A stretch of DNA of 64,000 nt, taken from assembly GCA_964036315.1 (NCBI GenBank), contig OZ038479.1, forward strand, positions 57,141,746 through 57,205,745. The letters run 5' to 3'. Position 1 is the first letter of the stretch. Each line of letters opens with the position of its first letter. The notes below the pieces were generated by a model. The model was not told where the DNA came from and did not search any database. It worked only from the letters and a program-made list of their open reading frames with translations. A program made the position numbers and the translations under genes. This stretch comes from Acanthosepion esculentum. Lineage: Eukaryota; Mollusca; Cephalopoda; Sepiida; Sepiidae. Positions 36,080 through 47,222 of this stretch are shown here, one piece after another.

Positions 36080-37075
36080 CACCTTAAAACACACCTGTAA
36101 ATATAGCACATCTTAAAACTATATTTCTTCATATATATATGTCCATCATTGCTGATGACGATCCTATCCTTCCATCTCTGTTCATCTTCTGTGAACTGCC
36201 AAGTGAGATAACAGCGACAAGTTCTCAGGTATAGGTGGCAGGGAAACATGCCTGGTGCAGGATTGGCAAGTTGCAGATGATGCTGGCGTTGCCTCCCCTT
36301 GAGCACTCATAGTCTTTCCTCCTCGAAGTGGACCATTCTGGTGACACAGGGAGATCACCAGCCAGTCCGATCCCTTGCGAGGTTCTCTAATTGTGTCGGG
36401 TCAATGTTGCAAGAGATAAGAGCATGCTTAAGATAGTCTCAGAATCATTTCTTTGGGCCTCCACATGGGTGGCTGCTGGTTTCAAGCTCTCCAAAAAATA
36501 CAAATTTTGGGAGGCGATGACCTGACATCTGCACAACATGTCCAGCCCAGCATAGAAGATGTCGGGTGATGGCTTTGATGCTGATGATTTCTGTACACTG
36601 AAGAATTTTTGTGTGGGGGATTTTATCTCTCCAAGTAACATGCAAGATTCACTGAAGGCAGCAGATGTGGAATGTCTCAAGCAGTTTTATTTGTCAGCAA
36701 TAAAGAGTCCAGCATTCACAGTCATAGAGCAGTGTTGAAACAACACCAGCTCAAAAGACAGCGACATTGGTGGTGAGTTGGAGGTTGCCGTTAAAGACCC
36801 GGACACGTCCAAAGAAAGCGGAGGCAAGGTTGATCTGCCGGAGGATGTCTTCATTGATGTGTCCATTATCAGATATGATGCTGCCGAGGTAGATAAATGA
36901 GTTAATGTTAGACAATGAGACATTGTCAATGTGCAGACGAGCTGCTGGAACACATTGTTTAAATGCTGTTTGAATGACCTACGTTTTGTTTGGGTTGATA
37001 TCAAGAGCAAGGCAAGAATAGGCTTGATGCAATGAGGTGAGGGACTATTGTAGTGAGAGTGCCTCATGAGAAACT
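36080..37075 (-). mobile_element. LINE ORF2 C-terminal relic in the spacer between duplication copies
   Basis: The minus strand reads LDINPNKTYVIQTAFKQ, NINSFIYLGSIISDNGHINE, DILRQINLASAFFGRVRVF, then LLCWAGHVVQMSGHRLPKFV, FFGELETSS, DPTQLENLARDRTGW and finally a zinc-knuckle-like GMFPCHLYLRTCRCYLTWQ. This is the post-YADD half of a non-LTR element of the type with a C-terminal Cys/His tail. Many stops and shifts are present and it is dead. It and the flanking TA repeats separate the two duplication copies. Confidence 0.85.
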
Positions 37076-37087
37076 ATGGCAGCATCA

Positions 37088-37159
37088 TATATATATATAT
37101 ATATATGTGTGTATTGTATAATTGTATATATATATATGTATATGTGTGTATTGTATAAT

Positions 37160-37198
<39 letters not shown>

Positions 37199-37208
37199 AT
37201 TGTATAAT

Positions 37209-37249
<41 letters not shown>

Positions 37250-37331
37250 ATTGTATAATTGTATATATATATATATATATGTGTGTATTGTATAATTGTA
37301 TATATATATATATGTGTGTATTGTATAATTG

Positions 37332-37363
<32 letters not shown>

Positions 37364-37614
37364 ATGTATATGTGTGTATTGTATAATTGTATATATATAT
37401 ATATATACGTGTGTATTGTATATATATATATATGTGTATTGTATAATTGTATATATATATATATGTGTATTGTATAATTGTATATATATATATATGTGTA
37501 TTGTATAATTGTATATATATATATATGTGTATTGTATAATTGTATATATATATATATATATATATGTATTGTATAATTGTATATATATATATATATATAT
37601 GTATTGTATAATTG

Positions 37615-37653
<39 letters not shown>

Positions 37654-37877
37654 ATTGTATAATTGTGTATATATATATGTGTGTATTGTATAATTGTATA
37701 TATATATATATATATGTGTGTGTATTGTATAATTGTATATATATATATATATATGTGTGTATTGTATAATTGTATATATATATATATATGTGTGTATTGT
37801 ATAATTGTATATATATATATATATATATGTGTGTATTGTATAATTGTATATATATATATATGTGTATGTATTGTATA

Positions 37878-37940
<63 letters not shown>
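37088..37940. repeat. TA-rich minisatellite
   Basis: About 20 units each contain the near-invariant core tgtattgtataattgta. They are separated by TA runs of varying length with occasional TG runs, and units are roughly 30-50 bp. The array is followed by about 60 bp of pure TA. Open frames here (Tyr/Ile repeats) are artefacts. Confidence 0.97.
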
Positions 37941-37944
<4 letters not shown>

Positions 37945-38055
37945 TGGTCCTGTCTTGGCATGCCAGCACCAGTCGCTTTCTCACCACTGCAATGTTGCTT
38001 CACTGTGCCTTTTCTATAAATACTTTCATAGTAATTGTTTGGATGAGCTCTTCAC

Positions 38056-38342
38056 ACATTGGGGTTTAGATTTTTTTAATCATTTTATTCTCCCAACATC
38101 CACAGACAAGAATTGTATATATGGGGACTAGTTAGGACTTCATTGAGATTCTGAGGTGTTATGGTGGATATAGTAAGAATGGTAAATAAGAATGCGTTGC
38201 TTTGATGTAAGGAATATTTTGGTATGTTTGGGTCAGCAACTGTCGCTAGCTATGTTTAATAAGACAGAAGAAGACCATCTATTCCCCATTCCTTCTTTTT
38301 GGCCTTGTGCAACATTTTGTAAATTTTACAAAATAAATATTA
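38056..38342. mobile_element. 287-bp insertion with 8-bp target duplication, private to copy B
   Basis: It is flanked by CTCTTCAC at 38048-38055 and 38343-38350. Copy A has the site once, uninterrupted (gatgagctcttcactatgg). No terminal inverted repeat or coding sequence is evident. The class is unknown. Confidence 0.85.
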
Positions 38343-38450
38343 CTCTTCACTATGGTACCTAGACTTTATGAATTTAAGTGCAGGACTAGATTGGCAACAA
38401 GTTAGCAGAGGATGACAAGCCAATACCTATATCTAGCAGATACTTGAAAA

Positions 38451-38520
38451 CATAAATTGCAATCCCTCTGACCTGTTGAATATTATATTCAGCAGATCAG
38501 AAGGATTGCAATTTATGCTG
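38451..38520. repeat. hairpin 3' of the zinc-finger gene, copy B
   Basis: The arms (cataaattgcaatccctctg ... and the complement in aaggattgcaatttatgctg) pair over about 33 bp with almost no loop. The right side is then partly repeated in tandem (ggattgcaatttat again at about 38539). Confidence 0.85.
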
Positions 38521-38714
38521 TCACTCATCTGCTTGACGGATTGCAATTTATATTGTTGCACATCTGCACAAGAGAATTGGAGGCTGACAGAGAGTCAGGA
38601 GGATCTGTATATGCAGTGTGACTGGATGACAATGATTAAAATACACGTCAAAATCTTTTACAAAATTCACATTACTCACTATTGAATTTTCTGATATAAT
38701 GTAACAAATTAGAT

Positions 38715-38850
38715 TTCTTATTTACATGCAGACTATTGTCCTCATCTTTGTTGCCAAAAATGTTGTGATAATAACAAGGATGGGGACAATAGTCCACATG
38801 CAAATAATCATAACTCTTCATCCCAGAATTTCAGAAAGAAATCAGAAATA
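38715..38850. repeat. inverted Penelope-associated tails, copy B
   Basis: Counterpart of 18985-19130, nearly identical (agactattgtcctcatcttt ... aaggatggggacaatagtcc). Confidence 0.75.
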
Positions 38851-39036
38851 GAAATCAATTAAAATTCAAACATTTTGTATAAACAATGCATTCATGTGTT
38901 TTGTTATAGTAAAAAAATGACTATTTACAAATTTGAAAAAAACATAATTGCTTTAAAGTGAGCGTTGATGCAAATTTTCACAAGAAGACTAACACATAAT
39001 AGTACCATACTTCACAAAGATTTATTTTTCCCAGGT

Positions 39037-39042
39037 TTTATT
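39037..39042 (-). promoter_or_regulatory. candidate poly(A) signal of the copy-B zinc-finger gene
   Basis: AATAAA on the minus strand about 53 bases beyond the stop, conserved with copy A. Confidence 0.5.
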
Positions 39043-39094
39043 ACATACATGCCATTAATTGTGACTTATGTATAAAGGAAAAAACCCACACATT

Positions 39095-39787
39095 TTAACA
39101 AGTGAGCACTTTCTGTCCAGAGTGGGTGTGCATATGTTGGACTAAATTTGAATTCTGGGAAAAATGAGAGCCACACATATAACAAGAATATGGCTTTTCT
39201 CCAGTGTGTGTTCGCATATGTTGCACCAAATGTACTTTCTGTACAAAGAAAGATCCACACACTTCACAAGAATACGGTCTCTCCCCAGTATGTGTTCGCA
39301 TATGTTGGACCAAATGGGAATTCCATGAAAAAGAAAAGCTGCATACTTCACAAGAATATGGCCTTTCTCCAGTGTGTTTCTGCATATGTTCCACCAGTTG
39401 TGACTTACGTGAAAAGGAAGATCTACACATTTCACAAGTGTATTGTTTTCCTCCGGTGTGCATCCGTGTATGTTGCACCAAATGTGCCTTCATCACAAAA
39501 GAAGATCCACAAACTTCACAAGAATATGGTTTTTTGCCAGTGTGTATTCGCATATGTTGAATCATATGGGCGTTCCGTGAAAAAGAAGAGTGGCATACTT
39601 CACAGGAATATGGTTTCTCTCCAGTATGTGTTAGCATATGTTGGACCAAAAATGGCTTCTTTGTAAATGATAATCCACACACTTTGCAAGAATGCGGTTT
39701 CTCTCCAGTATGGGCTTTCAAGTGTCTTTTTAAAATGGAACTATGTGACAACTTACAGCTGTATTTCTTTTGCAAATGATTTTCCAT
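39095..39787 (-). CDS. C2H2 zinc-finger protein, 7 intact fingers plus one broken (copy B)
   Basis: A 230-residue paralog of the 296-residue protein in copy A, with the same tail SGQKVLTC. Relative to copy A it lacks fingers 4 and 8. A 15-bp deletion at about 39758 removes the second Cys of finger 1 (YSCKLSHSS). The upstream start codon is changed to AGG and the in-frame stop before it to CAA, so the first usable ATG is MENH. Linkers are eroded in places (TGKKP, TGGKQ). Contact residues differ in several helices: SWNSH for SRNSH, VMKAH for VQKAH, TKKPF for AKKSS. The frame is otherwise intact, so it is either a functional protein with changed specificity or a gene early in decay. Confidence 0.85.
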   Translation of the reverse strand: MENHLQKKYSCKLSHSSILKRHLKAHTGEKPHSCKVCGLSFTKKPFLVQHMLTHTGEKPYSCEVCHSSFSRNAHMIQHMRIHTGKKPYSCEVCGSSFVMKAHLVQHTRMHTGGKQYTCEMCRSSFSRKSQLVEHMQKHTGERPYSCEVCSFSFSWNSHLVQHMRTHTGERPYSCEVCGSFFVQKVHLVQHMRTHTGEKPYSCYMCGSHFSQNSNLVQHMHTHSGQKVLTC

Positions 39788-39883
39788 ATTTTTAGAAGTC
39801 CTGGAGAATATTTGGACCCACTTAAATTCATCATGTAATGTAATTATTTAAGTTCACAGAACAAATTTTCTAAGTTGGTTCAT

Positions 39884-39885
39884 CT
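39884..39885 (-). promoter_or_regulatory. candidate 3' splice site, copy B
   Basis: A T-tract and ttttacag then atgaaccaac on the minus strand, matching copy A. Confidence 0.5.
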
Positions 39886-40074
39886 GTAAAAAAAAAAAAA
39901 AAATATGTATACTTAAATATAGAATAATTAAATGAATTGGATCATGTTAAATCCACTTTTCAAGAGTGATATTCATCACAATTTTTTATAGACTATATTC
40001 TCTAAGAAACAACTTAAATGTATTTTTAATAAAATAAAATAAGTTTAAGTCTCCAAGTTTACCACAGAGAACTT

Positions 40075-40770
40075 TCCTACAATTGATTTAAAGTGTTGGT
40101 TCAAAGAATTTGGTGTCATAGTAATTGTGAGTTCAATCCCTGAATAGGGTAGTGTGTACTTATCTCAGTGGAAACAAGCAAGCAAGCAATAATAAAATAA
40201 GAACTAGATGAGGTATCCTTAGATATGGACAGTGAAACAAGAACAGTAGATAGATTTGCCAATTATCTTGTTCACACACCTCCCTGGTTTTTTGAACAGA
40301 AGTAGAGGTTTATCCCTTGTTTCCAGTTCCTTCCAATCTACCTCCACACTATTAATGCTAAAGTCTCCAAATGAACTCTGAAATGTTATTCACTATTTAA
40401 ATCTTGACCTCTTCAAGTCTACAGTTAGCAGTTATCTTTCCTACAGAGCTCGCAAGAACTTCATTTCTTCCTTTTTCTTATGCCAATACAACACCACACA
40501 GTTACTCTCTACCTTGAGTGGCTCTTGGGCTTTGTATTGGGTGAACATTAGTAAGAAAAGGAAGTAAAAAAAAGTTGGAACAAGATCTACCTCTGTAGAT
40601 TAAGTAAAGTGTTCAGTTCAGAATTCCCTGTAGATAAACCAGATCGATATACACTTGATGAAGGCCAGAGTGCACAATGGCTGAAACATTGTGATAAAAA
40701 CAACAAAGATGAGAATGCTAGTCCAAATATAAATAGTATAAATAAGGATAACTCATTATCCCAGAAATTC
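40075..40770 (+). repeat. Penelope-associated repeat, family 2, copy B
   Basis: Counterpart of 20535-21280: B-box-like tgtgagttcaatccctg near 40125, then the body and core (ttgatgaaggccag ... ggctgaaac) near 40655 and the tail ataactcattatcccagaaa. The core is degraded (ctgatga to ttgatga). Confidence 0.75.
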
Positions 40771-40883
40771 AGACAGAACATTAAAGGCCTTAGACATTTT
40801 TTGCATTGGCTACTCAGTGTTAGAGTATATAAGAAAAATATACTATTAAGGAGGGAGGACAATAAAAGAACAAGAATCTCATA

Positions 40884-41659
40884 CCTATATACTCACGTAT
40901 AGGTCACACCCTTAGTTTGGGGTTGTCAAAGTGGGTTTTGTGGTTAATTCGCACTATAATCTGGGGAGTTGCATGACACTTTTCTTAATGTAAATATAAC
41001 TAATATTTGTTAAATATTTTCAAGTATTCCCCTTTATTTCAAAACTTTGCTTACATATATTAAAACATAAAAGTGTTTATTCATTCAGATATAATTCTCT
41101 CACCACCTTTTCTGAAACTTTTTCTGCAGATCTTTTTCTATGTTCTTCTGTACAATCCATTACTTTCAACTTAAAACCTAATTTATAACTCTTTCTCTTA
41201 CTTCCGATTAGAGTTTGCAAGTATTAAAATTTATAAATTACTGGTACCAGTAAAAATCAGAGTGAATTGACTTTTTGTATACTGGTAAATGACTACTCCA
41301 TTGTAGCATTAGTGCGGGACTGCTCTGTTTAGACAAAAATTTGGATACCAGTCATCGGTTCAGTCCTAAAATCACTTGAAAACGGTAGTCTTTCATTGTA
41401 AATCAAATAACAAATTGTAAATCAAGCACTTTTATTTGATGTGTGATGTGGGACCGTTGGAAGAGGACATTGCATAAAAATGTCGGGAAAAATTCATTTT
41501 CTTCCTTGCTTATGCTTGTGCCCAGTGTATTTACCTGGACTACAAATATGCCACAGTCTACTTCAGATTCGTTATGATGTTGAGTGGATAGGTTGCACTC
41601 CAGATTTTTATCGAAATTTTGGTGAAAAAAACGTTTGACCTATTTTTGAGTATATACAG
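40884..41659. mobile_element. 776-bp DNA transposon (Tc1/mariner/pogo-like), private to copy B
   Basis: Inverted ends tatatactcacgtataggtc on the left and (complement) tatatactcaaaaataggtc on the right, flanked by TA at 40882-40883 and 41660-41661. Copy A has the empty site (catataaattggtg near 21356). No transposase was recognised inside, so it was probably moved by another element's enzyme. Confidence 0.88.
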
Positions 41660-41864
41660 TAAATTGTGGACAATAACTTTTGTTTTCATTAATCTAATAG
41701 CAAATATCTAATAGTTATTGCAATAATTTAACTATTTCCTTTCATTTAATGTTCTGTAATGTTTGTATTCGGTGATAAAATTACAGAATTGTCTTTTCTC
41801 ATCCTTTATTTCCCTTAACAAAAACCACATCTCATTTTCCCTTCAAAAAAAAAAAATGATTTAC

Positions 41865-42685
41865 ATTATTCGGACCATTGTCCTCATCTTTGTCGTGTTA
41901 TCAGTTATCTCCTGTTAATTTCCCTCTGAAAGTTCTGCACTGACTTAACCGGGTATTGAACTCACACTCTTTGGGTCCTGTCACTAACTAATGCCTTTAT
42001 CCACTGTGCCATGTGTTCTTGAGGACAACTGTGTATGAATTTCTCAGTATTACAAACCTAATATCTTCAGCAACCATTTTTTACCAGTGCTCATATTGCA
42101 TTTTTTGCTGTTATCATTTCATGTTTTTATCAGAGCTCATATTGCAATTTTTGTTGTTATTATCACTTTTCTCTGGCAGTCCTTATTACTGGTTCCCATA
42201 TTGTATTCATTTCTATGCTTGGTCAGCTCAGGAGATTTTTGTAGCCTAGCATATGTGCTGATTGCTTAAGTTTACGAATTTTCCAATGGTGTTCTTTGTC
42301 TATGATCTCAACCTGATCCCACAGAGGGTGGTGATCTTCCTTCTCTCTCCATATGTGGTCAGCCATGCCTGATTTTTCCACTTCCCCTTGTGTCACAGCT
42401 TTCTGGTGCTCTTGAAGCCTTACCTTAAAGTGGGGGGTGCCCTTTATATTTCTTTCTGCATCTGCACAGGATAGCATACACACAGTCTTTAGTCATGTTC
42501 TCCTCTATGGAGGGGGACTTACTCGGGAGAGATATCTGCGAAGTGTCATCAAGCTTTTAAAGTTTGTCCTGATGTTATATGGACTGCAGATCCTTTGTAT
42601 TTTCTCTGATAACCCCTTCACATAAGACAGGCAGACTGTTTTCTGAGTGTTGTTGTCCTCCTCTTGTACCCGCCTATCCCAGTTT
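41865..42685 (-). mobile_element. Penelope-like element 3' part with GIY-YIG-type endonuclease relic
   Basis: The minus strand reads LSEKIQRICSPYNIR, TLRRYLSRV and, after frameshifts, HFKVRLQEHQKAVTQGEVEK, SGMADHIWREKEDHHPLWDQ and HHWKIRKLKQSAHMLGYKN. These match the C-terminal linker and GIY-YIG endonuclease region of Penelope-like retroelements (the YIG itself is lost). Downstream on the same strand follow the gggaaccagtaataagg region, the tRNA-like head (gagtgtgagttcaataccc) and a family-1 tail. The element is 5'-truncated and dead. It is absent from copy A. Confidence 0.85.
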
Positions 42686-42689
42686 TTTT

Positions 42690-45205
42690 TTTTTATTAAA
42701 TTGAATATTTCCAGAAATTATATAGATTGGTATGTTAACTACTTGGTTGTTTTCAAAAAATCTGTTTACTGGTGGCCATTTCTTACATTTTAACAAGTTT
42801 GAAAATAAAATCTAATTATCGGTTTTAAAAAACTTCCAAAAATAAAATATATATTTGTGATATGTTAAGTTAAATTAATCTGATTTGAAACAAATATTAC
42901 TTACTTATAGCAAGAAAAAAAAAATAGTATTATTATAACTTTTCAAAAATGAAAAAATTCTTGTAAAAATTATTCATAAAATTATTTGTCCTTAAGAAAA
43001 TAATGTCCTAAATATAATTCATTTACAAAAGCAATTAAAAGGTTTTCTAATTAAATAATGTCATACTTTAACATTTTTTTAGTTTTCCATTCAGAGCAGA
43101 TTTTTCAGAAAAAGTTTGAAAAAAAAAGTATTGGATGATTTACATTCTCCAAGGAGTCCTAGTTTTAACTAACGAAAAAAAGTTAGAACACACGATTTAA
43201 TTTCTTGAAATTTCATGAAATTAAGTAAGTGAGGTGTAACATAGGTATCTGCACTAATTCACCGAAAAAGAGTATACCATGATGAAAAAAGGCCCTAAAC
43301 TTGATGAAAACAATTTTTTATCGTCTAAATGCTTATGTTATTATTAAGATGAAAGTCCAGAGTATTTTTGATTACTTTATTAATTTTTTCGTCATTTTTA
43401 GATAGGCACGTCTGCTTTTCGCTAGAAAAACAGCATAGCATGATGAAAAAAAGCCCCAAGTTTAATAAAACAAAGTTTTATCGTCACAATGTTCATGTTA
43501 TTATTAAGTGAAAAGACCAAAGTATTTTTTTATTTTAATTATTTAAAAAAAATTTTTAAACCTTTCTAATACGTTCGAAATTTTGGTTAAAAATCCTTCT
43601 TTTTTTTTTTATTACATCAGCGACGTAAGTAATTTTTACAATTAAAGTTTTTTTGCGCTTTTTCTGCTGAAAAACACATTGGTTTGAAAATTCTTGCTAA
43701 AAATCAAATAATTGTCGGATTTTAATGAAACTTACAGAACTTATTCACAAATGAATGAAATTAATTTTTTAAATTTTTGTTTTAGAAAAAAATCTTGGTG
43801 GAAAATATTTTTTTTTACATAAAGTATCCTCGGTCGAGCTGGTTAAAAATTCAATCCGACACTAAAATAAGATTTTACCGATTTTTCTTCATTTATTTTC
43901 TTTAATTATTAAAATACATTTTTCTCGATCGGAATTAAATAATTTTCAGTTTCATAACAATGAAATTTAGACGTTAAGTTGAATTTGGCTAACCACTTTT
44001 ATATGCGGGACTATAACAAAAGTAACACCGTTTTACAGCAGTGAATAATAATTTTATAAATGAGCTTTAATTTTCCTTGAAAGAATTGAAAAATAAAATA
44101 GACGAAAGTAACCCTGGAATTACTTTTAAATTGTATTAATGTAATGTGAGTTGTGCATTATCTGCGTCAAAAAATTTCAGTAAATCGCAGTTACCGGGTC
44201 TTCTTTCGTATTTGAATTTGCAAGTTAAAAAGTTATTAAAAAATAAATAAATGACATTGTATCATATTCATATGTAATTTAACTTGAAAAACGATTCTTT
44301 AGCGAAAAAAAGAAACTGATAGCGATTAAATTAACAAAAATAAACAATCATTTTCTGAAAAAAATTCGCTTTAGTACAATTTGAGAACATTTTGGCAATT
44401 TTAAATATTTTATTATTTTAAAGTTTTTTTTTTTTAACCTATTCATCGTCGTACGTAATTCTTCGTGAGTTAAATTTTACAAAAAGGAAATGCCATTATA
44501 TTATCTGAAATTATAATTTATGTGTAAAGATAACTTACGATTCTGAGTATTTTCTCTCTTTTATCGTCTGATTCGTCCTTACAAAAAGGCGGAAAATAGT
44601 AAACTAAAAATTTACTTTCTCAAAAACTTCCGTGATCGAAACAAAATAACCATTCCTTAAAGAGTTTAGGCGAAGGGAAATAATTCATACACTTGAGCAT
44701 TTTTAATTTTTAACTTATTTAGTGCAAGTAAAAATAGAAAAATGGATAAAAAGAAAATATATTTATCATAAATAGTCCATCCTGACGGTACATTTTCTGT
44801 GTTGAGTGGATTGCATTCTGAATTTAAATTGACAGTTCTTGAGACAACATTTATCTAAAAACTTTTGTTTGTAAACAAAAAACTAAAAGAATGACTGCTA
44901 TGTGATCCATTTGTAATTTTTTACATAATTAATTATTTCGTATCCTCATCCTTACCCCCCTTTCTTTTATTGTGCACTGTATTACCTTGATCGAACTCTT
45001 ATGAGAAGATAAACTGGTCTGCTGAATCTAATATTTTTTTTCTTTTCAAATTGCAGTTTATGGCAAGTGTAGTAATCTTTTGTTCACTTTCCTTTTCTTT
45101 TTAATAAATGTATGCTTTTTTTATAACACGGATTAAAGTTGTTTTTTTTTCCGCCAATAAGATCTTTATGCTATTGTTCGTGAAAATTAAAGATTCATTT
45201 AATAG
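42690..45205. other. AT-rich non-coding part of copy B
   Basis: It aligns with 22480-23300 and 28000-29530 of copy A. It contains one repeat unit and a doubled segment (atgatgaaaaaaggccct at 43276 and atgatgaaaaaaagcccc at 43440). No genes were found. Confidence 0.6.
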
Positions 45206-46160
45206 AATTGTAAAACCCAAATTCTACATTATTCCAAAATCTGAAAATAGTTTGGTCAATCAAATCTGTGCAAAAAGTGGATCATAGAACACTTGCAACT
45301 TCATACACTATCAAAAAATTCCCGAGCCCTCATTGGTTAATAAATATACAAGTAGGCGTGACTATCCACCCATGCATAAAATAATTTTTACAGCTTGTGG
45401 CTGAAATCCAAGTTTGCGCCAAGTCTATGTGAGCCACCCGAAGCAAATAAAAACAGAAACTCATTCTCACTCACCAGTGAGCATTGTGACATCAAACGAA
45501 TTGCAACTAAACTTCACGTCACACAATCTTAAGTTTTTCGTTCATACGAACATAATACAAACTTAACGATATTCATACTCACCAAAACTCACCAGTGAAA
45601 TCTATTCCCATTCACTCACCAAATTCCTTATGCAGAAGTTAAACAAATTCCTGCTAACAAATCAATTTTATTTCTCAACATTCGAGAACATTGTATTACA
45701 CAAAACAATCAAAGTTAGATAACTTCTTTGATCACAAAATTGCATTCAACTTTACAAACATTTACTACTTACATGAACAGTAAATTCTTAAATGTTAATT
45801 TTTCTCTTGCAATTAATTTACAGAATCTTCAATAACAGATTCTAACAAACATCCTTTCAAATCAGAACTCATTAACAAAATTTGATCTTTCACCAAACTT
45901 GAGTTCAACATAAATTAAACTAATATGATTTCACCTAAAAAAATCTACTAAATATTTGTAAAATATTTTCATTACAAAAATATATTGAAAATTACTTGTT
46001 ATTCAAAAATTTGCCTTTTGTCTTTTATCACAAATGTTTTCTTGTTTTTGCATTTTGCTTAACATATTCATAGAGTAAAAAATTGTATGGATTGATTTGG
46101 GCTGTCAACACCATTAAATAACTGGTAACCACCAAACTTTCCACTACAAAATCTTTGTAC
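45206..46160. other. about 950 bp present only in copy B
   Basis: Copy A reads straight across this point (about 29503). The insert includes a less AT-rich stretch at 45300-45600 with repeated cactcaccagtga phrases (45471 and about 45588). No frame, inverted end or clean target duplication was found, so the class is unknown. Confidence 0.6.
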
Positions 46161-46832
46161 ACAGTAATTTTTGTTTCCATTTCTTTTCATTACAGAAATG
46201 TATCATTTTTAAAAGTGACAATTCACAAATGCATAGATAATTTTAAAAATAAAAGGGCAAACTTGGTCCTTCGTGCCCAAACAAAAAAACTGGATTTTCA
46301 AAAGACTAATTTTTCCCTTGACACCACAATTATTTTAAATACCTTCACTCCTCGAAAATGTTTATTGTTTTAAAAAGCAATGATTTGAATTGTAATGAAA
46401 GCTAAGCATATGATGAAAGTGAATTTATACATTTTTCTGTTCTTGACAATTGACAACAAAACTATTAAATACTATTTTTATAATTTTGCTTGTTCCCCCC
46501 TTTGTTACTTAGTCAACACGCCCCACCAGTACCTCATAAATAATGGACTATTCCGCTTGGATTCCATGGATAGGCAGACAAGACACATCAAAGACACTAT
46601 TTGGTTTCTGTGAGAAAATGTAAGGAAGACAGAAGGGAATATAGAAGAGGTTCATTTTCGGTGAAATGAAAAAAGTAACCCATTTCAAATACTTTAATTT
46701 GTAACCTCTTCTTTCTTTAAATAATGACCAGGATTCATAATCGTAACATTTATCTTTTAGAACTCAGCAAAAATTTGAGGTAAGAAAACCCCAGACATTT
46801 CTTGTATTCTCTTATTAAATTATCTGGACACT

Positions 46833-47186
46833 TGTAGTGGACCGTGCGGGGTGTATGTATGAGAGATGAGATGATATCTCTGGGTTAAGACTTCCGCTGG
46901 CCGGTCCAGCTACATAAGAATGTTGGACTTTAACGGAGTCCAAAGAAGGCAAAGAAACAAACAAGACCGATATACATGTATGCGAACAAATATATATTAA
47001 TAACAAATAGATTAATACACGAATTACAAATACATTGAAGACATGAATAAAATGTTACAGTGTTTGTATGGAAAGTTGTGTGAGTGTTGAGTGTCCGTAC
47101 GAACGCGTATATAGTTTTAAGCGTGTTCCCAGAATATGGGAAACGCTGTTTGTGTGAGAGGTCACATAGTGGTGTAAGTGAAAAAG

Positions 47187-47222
<36 letters not shown>

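Noticed and set aside
37088..37940. Possible CRISPR-like array
   Set aside because: The spacers are only TA/TG runs of varying length and the context is an animal genome. It is a minisatellite.
37074..38131. Open frames of about 300 codons made of Tyr/Ile/Thr or Tyr/Ile/Val/Cys repeats
   Set aside because: Translation of the TA-rich minisatellite in several frames; low-complexity artefact.
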